The notes under the pieces: generated by a model
Told to the model about the DNA's origin: nothing
Databases searched by the model: none
The model's input: the letters and a program-made list of their open reading frames with translations, nothing else
Translations under genes and position numbers: made by a program
From: Aaosphaeria pasadenensis
Lineage: Eukaryota; Ascomycota; Dothideomycetes; Pleosporales
DNA: 64,000 bases
Assembly: GCA_022813625.1 (NCBI GenBank)
Contig: JAKLMB010000001.1
Coordinates: 2,046,001 to 2,110,000, forward strand
Reading direction: 5' to 3'
Shown here: positions 54,854 to 64,000 of the stretch, piece by piece
How positions within the stretch are numbered: the stretch's first letter is position 1
Layout of the letters: each line of letters begins with the position of its first letter

Positions 54854-56247
54854 TCAAACATTTTCAAGTGCCCACTCAGGCCAAACTTCCTCCTCCCTAG
54901 GCCTCGAAGCGAGGTTTCGGTCATGAATATGCTCGCTGAGCGGCAGATCCTCAAACTGACTCCTCCGCCCCATATCAACACCTCGTTTCTGTATCACTGA
55001 GGCATAAGCCATCGTTTCCCTCTTCCATTCCTCCCGTGACACTTTACCCTCAATCATATCCGCCAGAATCATGGCGTCAAAGCACGCTTGACTCGTACTC
55101 GCCACAGTATGCGGTCTAAACCCCGCCAGCGCATCACCAACCAGCACGACCTTACCCCCAAGGAACTCATTCCTGTGCGCTTTAACGTCCGTGATAGCCT
55201 GCACAAACGGCGTCTTCGTCGCACACACGACCTCCGCGAACTGCGGCGGCAGCACCTCCCGCGCGATCTGCCGCCGCTTCTCCCAAGCCCTCGGATCCGT
55301 CTTCCCAGGCGGCATCGTGACGCGATGTCTTCTTCCCCCCACATCCGTCATCAACTCCGCGAGCTCCGCCGACGGCTCGTCGAGGCTTTCCGCGGGAAAG
55401 TTGGTGTAGTACACGAAATTGACGAGCCGCTTCCCAGGCTCTACGGTGCCATTCGCGCCGGGAATGAGGTACGCGAGGACCTGTATCCCGGGCCCGTGGA
55501 AGAAGGTAAACCGCTCGCTGAAGGCCTCCCGCGCGGCGTGCGAGACGTCTGATTCTGGCACCGTGCCGCGGAGCGCGACGTACCCTGCGTACGTGCGCTC
55601 GACGTCCGGTTCGAAAAGGCTCCTGACTGTGGAACTTGGTCCGTCGGCTCCGACGATGAAGTCCGCGGACATGACGCCGTGAGTCCCTTCGGTGGTCGTG
55701 AAGGATACTTCGACTTTGTCATCCCGCTCCGCGAGCCCTGTGACGCGGTGGCCGTGGAGATGTCTGGCCGTGCCGTGGCTGGGTCTTGGTGCTGGGACGT
55801 CGTCGCAGTATGCGCTGCGTATGCCGTCGAAGTTCGCGCGGAGGATGTGGTAGGCGAGGTCCCAGCTCGTCATGTTCTGTACGACTTCCTCTTTATGCAC
55901 GATTGCGCCATTTTTGTTGAGGTATTGTCGTCGTTGTGACGGGATGGCGAGCTGTCGATTGCATCTGTCGTAGCGGTTGAAGAATGCAAGTGTGTCGCCG
56001 CCTGCCACGATGCCTGCGCCTTGGTTGTGGAGGAGCGCGGTGGGGTTGCGCTCGAGGATCGTGATGTTGTGGCCTAGGTCACGCAGTGCGATGGCGGTGC
56101 TGAGGCCGCCGAGTGAGCCGCCGACCTGGTGTTGTGAGTATAGATCTCATCGGCAATGGAACCTGAGCGTACAATGACGATGTCGAGTCGTCGTGTCGTT
56201 GCTGCGGGAAGCCCAGAATGATCAGTTTCTTTGGTTTCGGACGACAT
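54854..56247 (-). CDS. FAD-dependent aromatic-type monooxygenase
   Basis: Exons 56173-56247 and 54854-56125 (donor GTACGC, acceptor CAG, phase 0) encode 448 residues. The intron falls inside the dinucleotide-binding strand: splicing creates DIVIVGGSLGGLSTAIALRD, so it is well supported. The second FAD signature DFIVGADGPSS and the third GGKVVLVGDALAGFRPH are both present. This is the para-hydroxybenzoate hydroxylase fold (class A flavin monooxygenases, e.g. salicylate or 2,6-dihydroxypyridine hydroxylases), which hydroxylate electron-rich rings with NAD(P)H and O2. Cytosolic. Substrate unknown. It is divergent from an extended SDR gene (582 bp between starts), which may mean co-regulation. 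Confidence 0.92.
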
Positions 56248-56829
56248 CGTGTGACGCGGTGTTAGCCAGGTTGTAGTAAAATCAAGAGGAAGACATGATG
56301 ATAGGGAATTGGTTTATGGATTCATTTTTATATTGCATGTATGCAGCGTGCTCAATTTGTACGACGAGTGGGATTGGTATCATTCAATGACGTCCAGAAA
56401 CTGCCGAGAAACTTCCAAAAGTACCCGGGGTGCTGGGTTTGGAGGGTAGAACAAGCCCCTGGTAGTCATTGATCGCACTGGTAAATAAATTCAGACTGCC
56501 TTCAGAGCACTGAATGGGTTACAATATATTCTTGGATGTCCAGTTTGCGAAGCCTTAGACAACTCTCAACGGGATACAATGTACAATGAACCTAGTCTGT
56601 AGCTAGCCCGAGGTACCTACCTTCTCTCTCTATGTAATTATATACTGTACAACTACAAGCACAACTCCAAAATTTCCAGATCCCACTACATCCACGTGAT
56701 CACGCCCTACGTCGTTTATATTAGGTTTAGACGAATGATTAGAGCGTAGTAAGCCTTCGATATAAAACAGAGATATCTCTGAACGGAATTGTTCCGTTCG
56801 TAAATACATACAACCGAGAACGACAAAAG
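56248..56829. promoter_or_regulatory. Shared divergent promoter region of monooxygenase and SDR genes
   Basis: 582 bp separating the start codons of two oppositely transcribed oxidoreductase genes. No ORF within it. A bidirectional promoter is inferred from layout alone; no operator was identified. Confidence 0.4.
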
Positions 56830-58048
56830 ATGGCGTCAGCTTTGGTTGCGGTAAACACCCCACGTTCTCCCGGACCCAAACAGCATAAGAGATGAACTGA
56901 CGAGGAACCGCAGATAACGGGAGCGAATGGGACGATTGGATATCACTCTGTAGTGTACGCGCTTCAAAGCGGGTATCGTGTCCGATGTGTCGTGCGAAGG
57001 GAAGAAGCTGTGGAGCAGATTAAGAGGGGGCCTTCGATTCGGGGGTTTGAGGATAGGGTTGAGTATAGCATAGTACCTGACAACACCGCTCCGGGCGCAT
57101 ATGACGATGCGTTTGCCGGGGCGAACTATGTAATTCACATTGCAGGCGTATGGCCAAAGCCCGTAAGCATCCTCCATCTCCATCACCTCTTCTCACCTCG
57201 AAAAAAGAACAAAAACGAAACTAAACATTCCGACACAGAACTACCACCCGGACAACGAAATCTGGCACCCCTTCGTCCAATCCCTCCAAAACGTCCTCTC
57301 CTCATCCCAGAAATCCTCCACCGTAACCAGGATCGTCATAACGCAAGCCGGCGCCGGCCTCGTCAACCCCTCCATCCCCTCAACACCCCCCGGAACATCC
57401 TTCACGAAACTCCTCAACGAACACGTAAAGGTCGACGCCACGACAGCGTCCTTCCGTCCCCCCCTCGCATCACCGCATCATGCGTACTCCGGCGCGAAGG
57501 CGTACTGCATGCAGTACCTCCAATCGCTCCGCAACGACCCCGAACTCCCGTTCTCCGTCGCGCAGGTCATCCCGGGGACTGTCATCGGGCCGTCTGAGCT
57601 CGTCGCGACGTCTGCGGACGCGGTCGCGGGTATGGACCGCATGTCGAGGGCGCTGCTGTTTAGTGACAACACGCCGAGGTATGCGTTTGGGTTCGTTTCT
57701 GTGCGGGATTGTGCGCGCGTGCATGTCGAGGCGCTGGCGGCGGCGGCGGCGGCGGGTGATGTGCCGGAGTTCTTCGTGGCGGCGGCGACGACGCCGGATG
57801 GGGTGACGGCGGAGGAGATGTGGAGGGAGGTTGGGGAGAGGATCGCGGAGAGGTTTCCGAGGGAGGTGGAGGAGGGGGTGTTTACGATTGGGAGGGATAG
57901 GGTGCCGAGTGAGATGCCGTATAGAGTTGACTCGACGGAGACGGCGAGGCTTTTGCTGGGAGGGGAGCCTATACAGGGGCTTCTTGAGTCGGTTATGGAG
58001 GTCGCGGAGTGGTTTGTTAAGCTCAGAGAATCGGAAGTGGAGGCATAG
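56830..58048 (+). CDS. Extended SDR / NAD(P)-dependent epimerase-reductase family protein
   Basis: Exons 56830-56850 (21 nt, seven codons), 56914-57162 and 57239-58048 join in frame to 359 residues. The split start yields MASALVAITGANGTIGYHS, the NAD(P)-binding TGxxGxxG motif; the tiny first exon is essential to it. The catalytic YSGAKAY (Tyr-x3-Lys) is present. Overall form matches dihydroflavonol-4-reductase / cinnamoyl-CoA-reductase-like fungal SDRs, which reduce ketones or aldehydes, but the substrate cannot be told. The region about 57735-57755 codes for an Ala run. It may act with the divergent monooxygenase; that is inference from position. Confidence 0.88.
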
Positions 58049-58494
58049 TGTGTAGATATAAGATAAGACAGGGGTTCGGGCACAGTATCAGGCATATGAT
58101 ATGCGTCGAGTGTGGTAGCAACTGTTCAACCGTGTTATGGCTTCATAGAATAAACATATTCATTTCTGCCAATATAATGTGTGGTGTGGAACACGGCAAA
58201 GCACGACGTCATGTGTAAGAGAGGTTAGCTTAGGGGTGGCTATAGAGATGATAATAGAACATGACATAGCTTCATAGAAATGATTGAGATTAGGATTAAG
58301 CATGGTATTAATGATTGTATTGTATTACTGGTATATGTGTATATGTGCATCTCCCCACTTTGCGTAACGGTCTGGAGTTAGTTGTTGGATGATAAACCCA
58401 CAATCCGTACTTGAAGCAAAGCGAAACGACATCCCCAAACGAGTGACTCGTGAATCCGATAAGAATAAACTCAACGAAAGAAGACGGAGTATAT
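58049..58494. other. Intergenic between convergent genes
   Basis: AT-rich shared 3' flank of the SDR and SLC35 genes. Confidence 0.55.
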
Positions 58495-59792
58495 CTAAAC
58501 GATAGCATCCGGCTTCTCGACCCTCCTCCTCGCCGTGCCCACACCAGCGACACCATCCGCCTGGTCCTCCCCAAGCCACGGCTTCGTCTGCTCGGCCAGC
58601 ATACTCTGCCTCGCGAAGTAAATCAACTGGCCGATGATGATGCACACGAACGCAATCGGGTACATCCAATGGATGCTGAGGTGGAACACCTTGACGCCGA
58701 TCGCGACGCCCCAGAAGTTGCCGGTGAGCAGGGAGATGTTGAAGAACGCGGCGGAGCTGAGGCGGAACATGATGGGTGCGAGGGAGTAGAAGATGGAGAG
58801 CACGAGCGTGTACCCCGTGAGGTAGCCGCCGACGTCGGCGTTCCAGACGGCGGTGCGGAAGGAGGCGCGGTCGAAGATGCCGGCTTGGACGCCGTTGATG
58901 ATCATGGCCCAGAAGGCGAGTTGGCCGATGACTTCGTAGAGGGGACGCTTGGAGACGAGGAATTCTTCGAAGGTGTTGGTGAGGCCGTAGAAGGTGGCGC
59001 CGAGGAGGGCGAAGAGGTTGCCCTTGACGGGGTTGGCGGCCGGGAAAGCGTTGGCGCCCGTGATGTGGTCGGAGCCGAAGAGGATGCCCATGCCGCCGAT
59101 GCAGACGAGGATGCCGGCGTATTGCGTCCAGTGGTAGCGGACCTTGAGGAAGATGAAGGACATGATGACGACGACGACGATGGCCCAGAAGTTGATGAGC
59201 TGCGCGGACAGGATCGTCGTGTAGCGGTAGGCGAGCACGACGAAGTAGTTGCCCTCGACGTCGAAGAAGGCGAGGATGATGAAGCGCCAGCCGTCCTTGA
59301 GGATCAACTTGCCCCACCCCTTGATGCCATATTTGTATATGGTGTAGGAGGAGAAGACAATGTTGAGCAGGACGTAGTTGAAGAAAGACTGGAACGCGGG
59401 GATGGAGGTCCCCTCGAAGCTAAGAAGTTGAGAGAGCGTGTTGGTGCTAGTGATACAGATAGCAAGGACTGTATTGGTCGTCAGTACATACAATAATTCC
59501 CGAATAATGTCAATTTCAATAATGGAGTCAACGTACCCTGTCCCAAAAGCAAAACAATCCAGAACTGCTTCGTCTTGAAGTAGGTAAACCACTTCCCCTT
59601 GGTCTGCGCATCTTCCTCCAGAACCATAGGCTGCTCGTGCACCAATTCCGGGAGTCCATGTCCAGCCTGATGCTCATTTCCAGAGCTCACGTTGGAGATG
59701 GAGCTGCCCTTCGGCTGCACGTGCGTGGTATCGACATGGCCTTCACGGCCAATGTCGGTGCCTTGGTAGGAGGTGCCTTGTTGCTGGGCCAT
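58495..59792 (-). CDS. Solute carrier family 35 (SLC35F1/F2-type) transporter
   Basis: Exons 59537-59792 and 58495-59468 (donor GTACGT, acceptor CAG) encode 409 residues. A hydrophilic N-terminus of about 70 residues precedes some ten membrane helices beginning FWIVLLLGQVLAICITSTNT. Family features include TSIPAFQSFFNYVLLNIVF, VEGNYFVVLAYRYTTILSAQ, and the EamA-type second half with GNLFALLGATFYGLTNTFEE and SIHWMYPIAFVCIIIGQ. SLC35F-type carriers are drug/metabolite-transporter-fold proteins of the endomembrane or plasma membrane; human SLC35F2 imports a drug and queuine, but most fungal substrates are unknown. Lies next to two oxidoreductase genes. Confidence 0.92.
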
Positions 59793-61428
59793 TGTAACTC
59801 CTTACTGTACGAAGAAGAAGCTATATGGAAGATCCCAAAAGATATGCAGACAGGTGCGGGGAAGATGATGTGCGTTCTTACTGACGGTGGTACAACTGAG
59901 ATAGCGAATCAGATAGCTAAAGCAATGATATCCAACCGGGACAGGAAGCGCAAAAGGTATCGTTATAGTAACGTAACGTCTGGTTGGAGCTTTTCGCGTG
60001 CAGACGTGAGCGCAAAACTCCAGAAGTCGCTCACGGGGTGGGATTCTCAAGGAGGATCCGTGGTGGGAGAGTGAAGATGCAAAGGGAAGAGAGAAGAGAG
60101 AAGATCCTGTGGCGGCGCGGGGATCGTAGCAGCTTATAGGCAAACTGGAGGGATGCGCAGAGGGAGAGAAAAAAAAAGAAATCACCGAAGAGCTATGGCT
60201 TCTATGGGAAAGAGAGAAAAAGGGTTCAATTCGCTCGAGTCCAGGCTTGGCGGGAGGGGTGGACTCAATCTTCACCTTACCTTACAAGCTACAACTAGCC
60301 AACATCAAAATCAACCATCCACACGCCACTACCGCATCGTGTCCGCCAAAACATACAGACCTCCAACCATTCGCAGACCGCAATCTTTCACCAGTCCAGT
60401 CCATCACGCTCTCATTCGGGGCCAGATGTGGCGTTTGGCCCGCTAACACATTCTGCGCAGTGTCGATCTCCACATTAAACTGGATACCGCGAGCCGGCGC
60501 CTTACTGTCTCGAGTATGACGGCGTGCGGACTCGCCGCGCTCTGGATTTTTTTTCTTGCGCGCCTGGTCCACGGGTTGCTAGATGATGCCTGTTCAGGAT
60601 AGCTAATGCATGGGACGATCTAGGCGAGTCCCGAGGTTGGTTTTGGCTTGAATTGGGTCGGGTTGGTTGGGATGGATTTACGTTGACCAGTCTTTTCGAT
60701 GGATGTGAGATGGCTGTATGAGAAAGACGATGTAAATCAATGAGTTACACTCTCGTCTGTTTGATTAGATCCACTGGAAATCAGTCGTGATCATTAGTAG
60801 ACCAGAACTGCTCTCAAGCCTCATTATTGATGGACATGATGCGCATGCCTACAGTTGATATCTCCCAATAATGGAGATGGGCATTTCATCCAATTCACGT
60901 TTCAAAATATACTTATATTTACCGCCACTACCGCCCTCAGCGCCATATCCCATTCCCCACCATTTTTCCTTTTCCCCATGGCTTTCTAGCTACTGTGATC
61001 ATGAGGATGTGCAAAAAGATGTCTCAACGCCACGTGCGGGGACGATTCCATAGATCTCACCGTGTACGCGAGCGTGGCGTACGCATGATTGGGCTGGATG
61101 TCAGAATAAGCAATTATTAGTTCTTTTTGACTGGCGTGATTGGGTACTTGGTGGTTTTGATGTGCGTAGGGTAGTTGGGTGTTTGCGGAGAGGGGAAGAG
61201 AGTGTGTTATTCTGTTTTAGATACGTTCTAAGAGAGGGAGGTTCTGCAAATCATGTAGAATGTTTTTTTAAGGATATCTGATCAATGATTCTCTGTTAAG
61301 TACCTACTCGTTGGACGCAAATTCACAGCATCCCATACCCTTCTCTCTATTTTAAGTACATATCAACACCCCCGCCCCCAAACCCAACCTTTTCCCAGGC
61401 CTAGAGATACCAGCGGATCTCGCCTGCT
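59793..61428. other. Intergenic, no gene seen
   Basis: 1.6 kb holding the SLC35 promoter and the 3' flank of the membrane-protein gene. Short ORFs only. Confidence 0.55.
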
Positions 61429-63609
61429 TCAATCTCCATGACCAGCCTCTTGGTCATCTGACTTGGGTGTTTGTTCGCGCCCAAGAGAATCCGTCGACAG
61501 ATCCGGGAGTTCGCATTCTCCGTCCATCAGCGGGATTTCCTTCTCTAGGTTCGTCCACGGTCCCTCACCCCGGGATTCGTACGCACGACGCTGGAGCTGC
61601 AGAACGCCGTCCTGGATCCAGCGGTCGATGCGGGGAGCCAACACACGTCGGAACCTCGACGCGTATATGAGAAACTTCAGCAGCGTGATGTCGAGTACGA
61701 TGAAGAAGCTCGATAGGGAGAGGATGAAGACGAGTCCGAAGAAGTTGACGTTGCTGAAAATTGCCAACTGTCAGTTGGAACTTGTGGGGGAGTATCGGTA
61801 AGAGCTGGAGAACGAACTTACATGAAGCCGCCGTTCTTACGCATCTTCTGGGAGCCGCACAGCTGCGACTGTCCGGGTCCTGATAGAGGCATCTGTTCGA
61901 CTCCTGGCGTGCGAACTGAAGGGCCGATGGCGTGGTCTGTGATTGCGGTTTGGAAAGCCGCCCAGATCTGCTTGTCCCACGTTTGGACTTCTTTGATCCA
62001 TTGGGTGTCTGGGAGGCTCGGGATGCCATCATCGCCGCTGATCAGCGACGCCGCGTCTAGAGAATTGACACTTCCAATCTCATAGGCCATACTGACTTCC
62101 CATAATTGCTCTAGAGTAGCTTGTTGAACGGGGCTAACGTTGGGAAAGAGCTTCGTTATGTTGGATGGGATGCCCATGAGCCCAGAGCATGCAAAGTGGT
62201 TCTGCGAAGTCGCAGCGCAGTACTCGTACTGGATTTAAGTGCTGTGAGCATCATTGTTTGTACAGAACCGAGCAGGAAGCGAATTTTGTTCATATCATTC
62301 AAGTGTCTGCTTACCTGTGCCATGCATCCCAGTATGGACGTGGAATTATCAGAATAGTATCGTATCAGACTTTTGGCGCCGCCGTTTGCACGAGTTGAAT
62401 TCTTAACAACCTTTTTGTGCGCTGCAAAGACCGGATCGTCGATTGGTGTGTGGTAGAGAATCTTGTTCTTCACAATGGCTACAACTGCCACATCGGCGTC
62501 TTCACGTGCAAGCTCTGGCGTAACAACGAAGAAGTCGCTACGAGTCGATGCTCCATCCGGAGAATATGCCGTACGCGTGGCAATCTTGAAGCGACCTGTA
62601 AAGTTTGCATCCAAAAGACTTACGAAGAAAGTCGTGTTTTTCCACGCCCTGAATGGAGGAAAAGTACCCCAATGGTGTAATTGTGCCCTTTCATTTTCGG
62701 ACCATTGAATCCTGGGAACTAGTTCTAGGGGAAAGTCACTTGCGTTGATCTCTGACACGCGTCCATCCATTGGAAGCACGGCACAGGTTGTACGCCTACG
62801 AAACTTGACGCGGTCATGCTGTGCGAAATTGAGGCCAAAAGCGTCGTTCAAATCGAGACGACCGGAATCCACTGCGACTGCAAGCTCGGTGCCGTCCTTT
62901 TCTAGACACATCCCTTCAGAAAAGGGACATCCGATGCGTTCTGTGGTTGTCAAGATCGTCGGACGGATATAAATGTCGCATCGACTGGGTAGAGATCCGT
63001 CTCGGAAGCAATCGCGTGCGAAAATGCTCGAAACACTCTTCACATCAATGACGTAGCGAGTGTTATCGACAGTCGTGCGATTCAGTCGTCCGCAATGCGG
63101 GCTATCAACAAGAACTTCGATCTTCGTCCCATCAATGACAGATGAAGTGAAGATTGAGACGGCCAAGGACCCAAAAGCGCAGATCAGCGCCAGTACCGCA
63201 GGCACCAGTATTCGTTTGAACGAAGATCGAGCTTCAGATTTCCATCCCCACCAAAGCTTTATAAAATCGGCCAATAGTGTAGCTGGAGGAGGTGACGTAC
63301 GTAGGATCGCCTGTTGTTGACGAAAGAAGGCGTCTCTTGGCCTGCCATCAGCGCGTGTTTGATGATACAAGAAAACGCAAAGACTCCAAAGGTGTGCTAT
63401 CCCTTCAAGAACATCTGTCAGCTGAAATGCATGATGCATGTACCAGGAGATGAGACAGGTAGCTTACCAAGCGTCGAAGAAATAGCTAGCACGGCAACGA
63501 TTATGGCGCCTGTCTGCGTGTCGACAGTGATTGTCCTACCCATCACAGGACCTCGACTTACGTTCGTCCATAAACCTGTCTTGACGTAGCGTGGCTCGAG
63601 CTCAGACAT
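61429..63609 (-). CDS. Fungal membrane protein with large cysteine-containing ectodomain (four exons)
   Basis: Exons 63468-63609, 62315-63396, 61822-62228 and 61429-61753 join in frame to 651 residues (donors GTAAGC, GTAAGC and GTAAGT). The N-terminus has the recurrent YVKTGLWTNVSRGPVMGRTI pattern followed by a helix (GAIIVAVLAISSTL), then HLWSLCVFLYHQTRADGRP; a second helix (VLALICAFGSLAVSIFTSSV) precedes a roughly 400-residue region with many cysteines and N-glycosylation sites (NRTT, NASD, NTTF, NFTG, NSTR, NSTS, NITK), and a last helix (FGLVFILSLSSFFIVLDIT) leads into a cytosolic tail. This family is common in Pezizomycotina and uncharacterised. Cell-surface location is inferred from the glycosylation and helix pattern. 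Confidence 0.85.
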
Positions 63610-64000
63610 TGTGTGATGGCCATTGGTCGTTCGTTCGTACCTTCAAAAGCCTGGGGAGCTGTTGTAAGCCAGAAGCGATCCGAGTGAATTGAGCAAAATT
63701 ATGAAGAGCGATGAACCCTTATATCGTTAGCTGAAAGACAGCAGCTCTGGCGTAGTTCTCATCATGAGGGCCAGCTTTGAATGCGTATTGTCTCAGTAAT
63801 AATGTTTTGTGTGGACCTGTCGGACGGAAGTACGCCTTGGACTGCATGTATGTACGCAATCTATAACCTGGGGAATGGATGCATTTATACCCAAATTAAA
63901 GGAACATCAAAATGACATGCACGCGTAGTAGCGAAGGCCAACACGAACAAGTTAAACCTACATCAATAAGACTAATTCGGTCGCTGAGCAATGTCCACCC
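63610..64000. other. Promoter side of the membrane-protein gene
   Basis: Upstream flank of the minus-strand gene up to the window edge; no ORF or motif could be supported. Confidence 0.5.

Noticed and set aside
58450..59496. 348-residue plus and 330-residue minus ORFs over the SLC35 gene
   Set aside because: Both are shadows of the SLC35 coding frame; Glu/Asp/Val- or Arg/His-rich without domains.

Overview
This is nuclear DNA of a filamentous ascomycete (Pezizomycotina; the family content fits Dothideomycetes, but the class is a guess). The evidence is short spliceosomal introns (about 40-80 nt, donors such as GTAAGT, GTACGT and GTAAGC, branch sites such as CTAAC or CTGAC), monocistronic genes on both strands, an intron-bearing tRNA, a Zn2Cys6 regulator, and fungal forms of housekeeping genes (bifunctional THI6, MED22, TIF5, PSY2, DFR1, MDN1). 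I found no bacterial, plasmid, viral or CRISPR feature. Exon borders were placed by hand from splice signals and frame continuity; every spliced model closes in frame.

Layout. 0-15 kb: the 3' part of midasin (MDN1); a spliced HMG-box-like protein with an apparent signal peptide; a divergent protein-kinase-like gene (minus); a decayed short-chain dehydrogenase pseudogene; a membrane-anchored type-B carboxylesterase; and tRNA-Ile(AAU) with a 16-nt intron. 15-28 kb: an F-box gene (minus), a zinc-free enoyl-reductase-like MDR, a PIN/auxin-efflux-like transporter, a MAPEG protein (minus), a six-exon MFS transporter, and a convergent four-exon Zn2Cys6 transcription factor. 28-41 kb: a RING+PHD protein (minus), a saccharopine-dehydrogenase-like oxidoreductase, a second membrane-anchored carboxylesterase (minus), MED22 (minus), and an unrecognised basic/Ser-rich protein (minus). 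40.6-43.8 kb is the longest gene-free stretch.

43.8-53 kb is a housekeeping block: PSY2/SMEK (PP4 regulatory subunit 3), DFR1 and THI6 (convergent), and TIF5. 53-64 kb returns to accessory content: an F-box-like gene (minus) with a degenerate minisatellite upstream, an FAD monooxygenase (minus) divergent from an extended SDR/epimerase (plus), an SLC35F-type transporter (minus), and a four-exon fungal membrane protein with a large glycosylated ectodomain (minus).

The most unusual pattern is compositional. Many of the non-housekeeping genes, plus DFR1, switch along their own coding strand from strongly C-rich (5'/middle) to strongly G-rich (3' end). This happens on both DNA strands and is not seen in MDN1, TIF5 or PSY2. 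It also generates many long antisense and out-of-frame ORFs that are not genes. No secondary-metabolite core enzyme (PKS, NRPS, terpene cyclase) is present, so any pathway grouping among the oxidoreductases and transporters is only suggestive.
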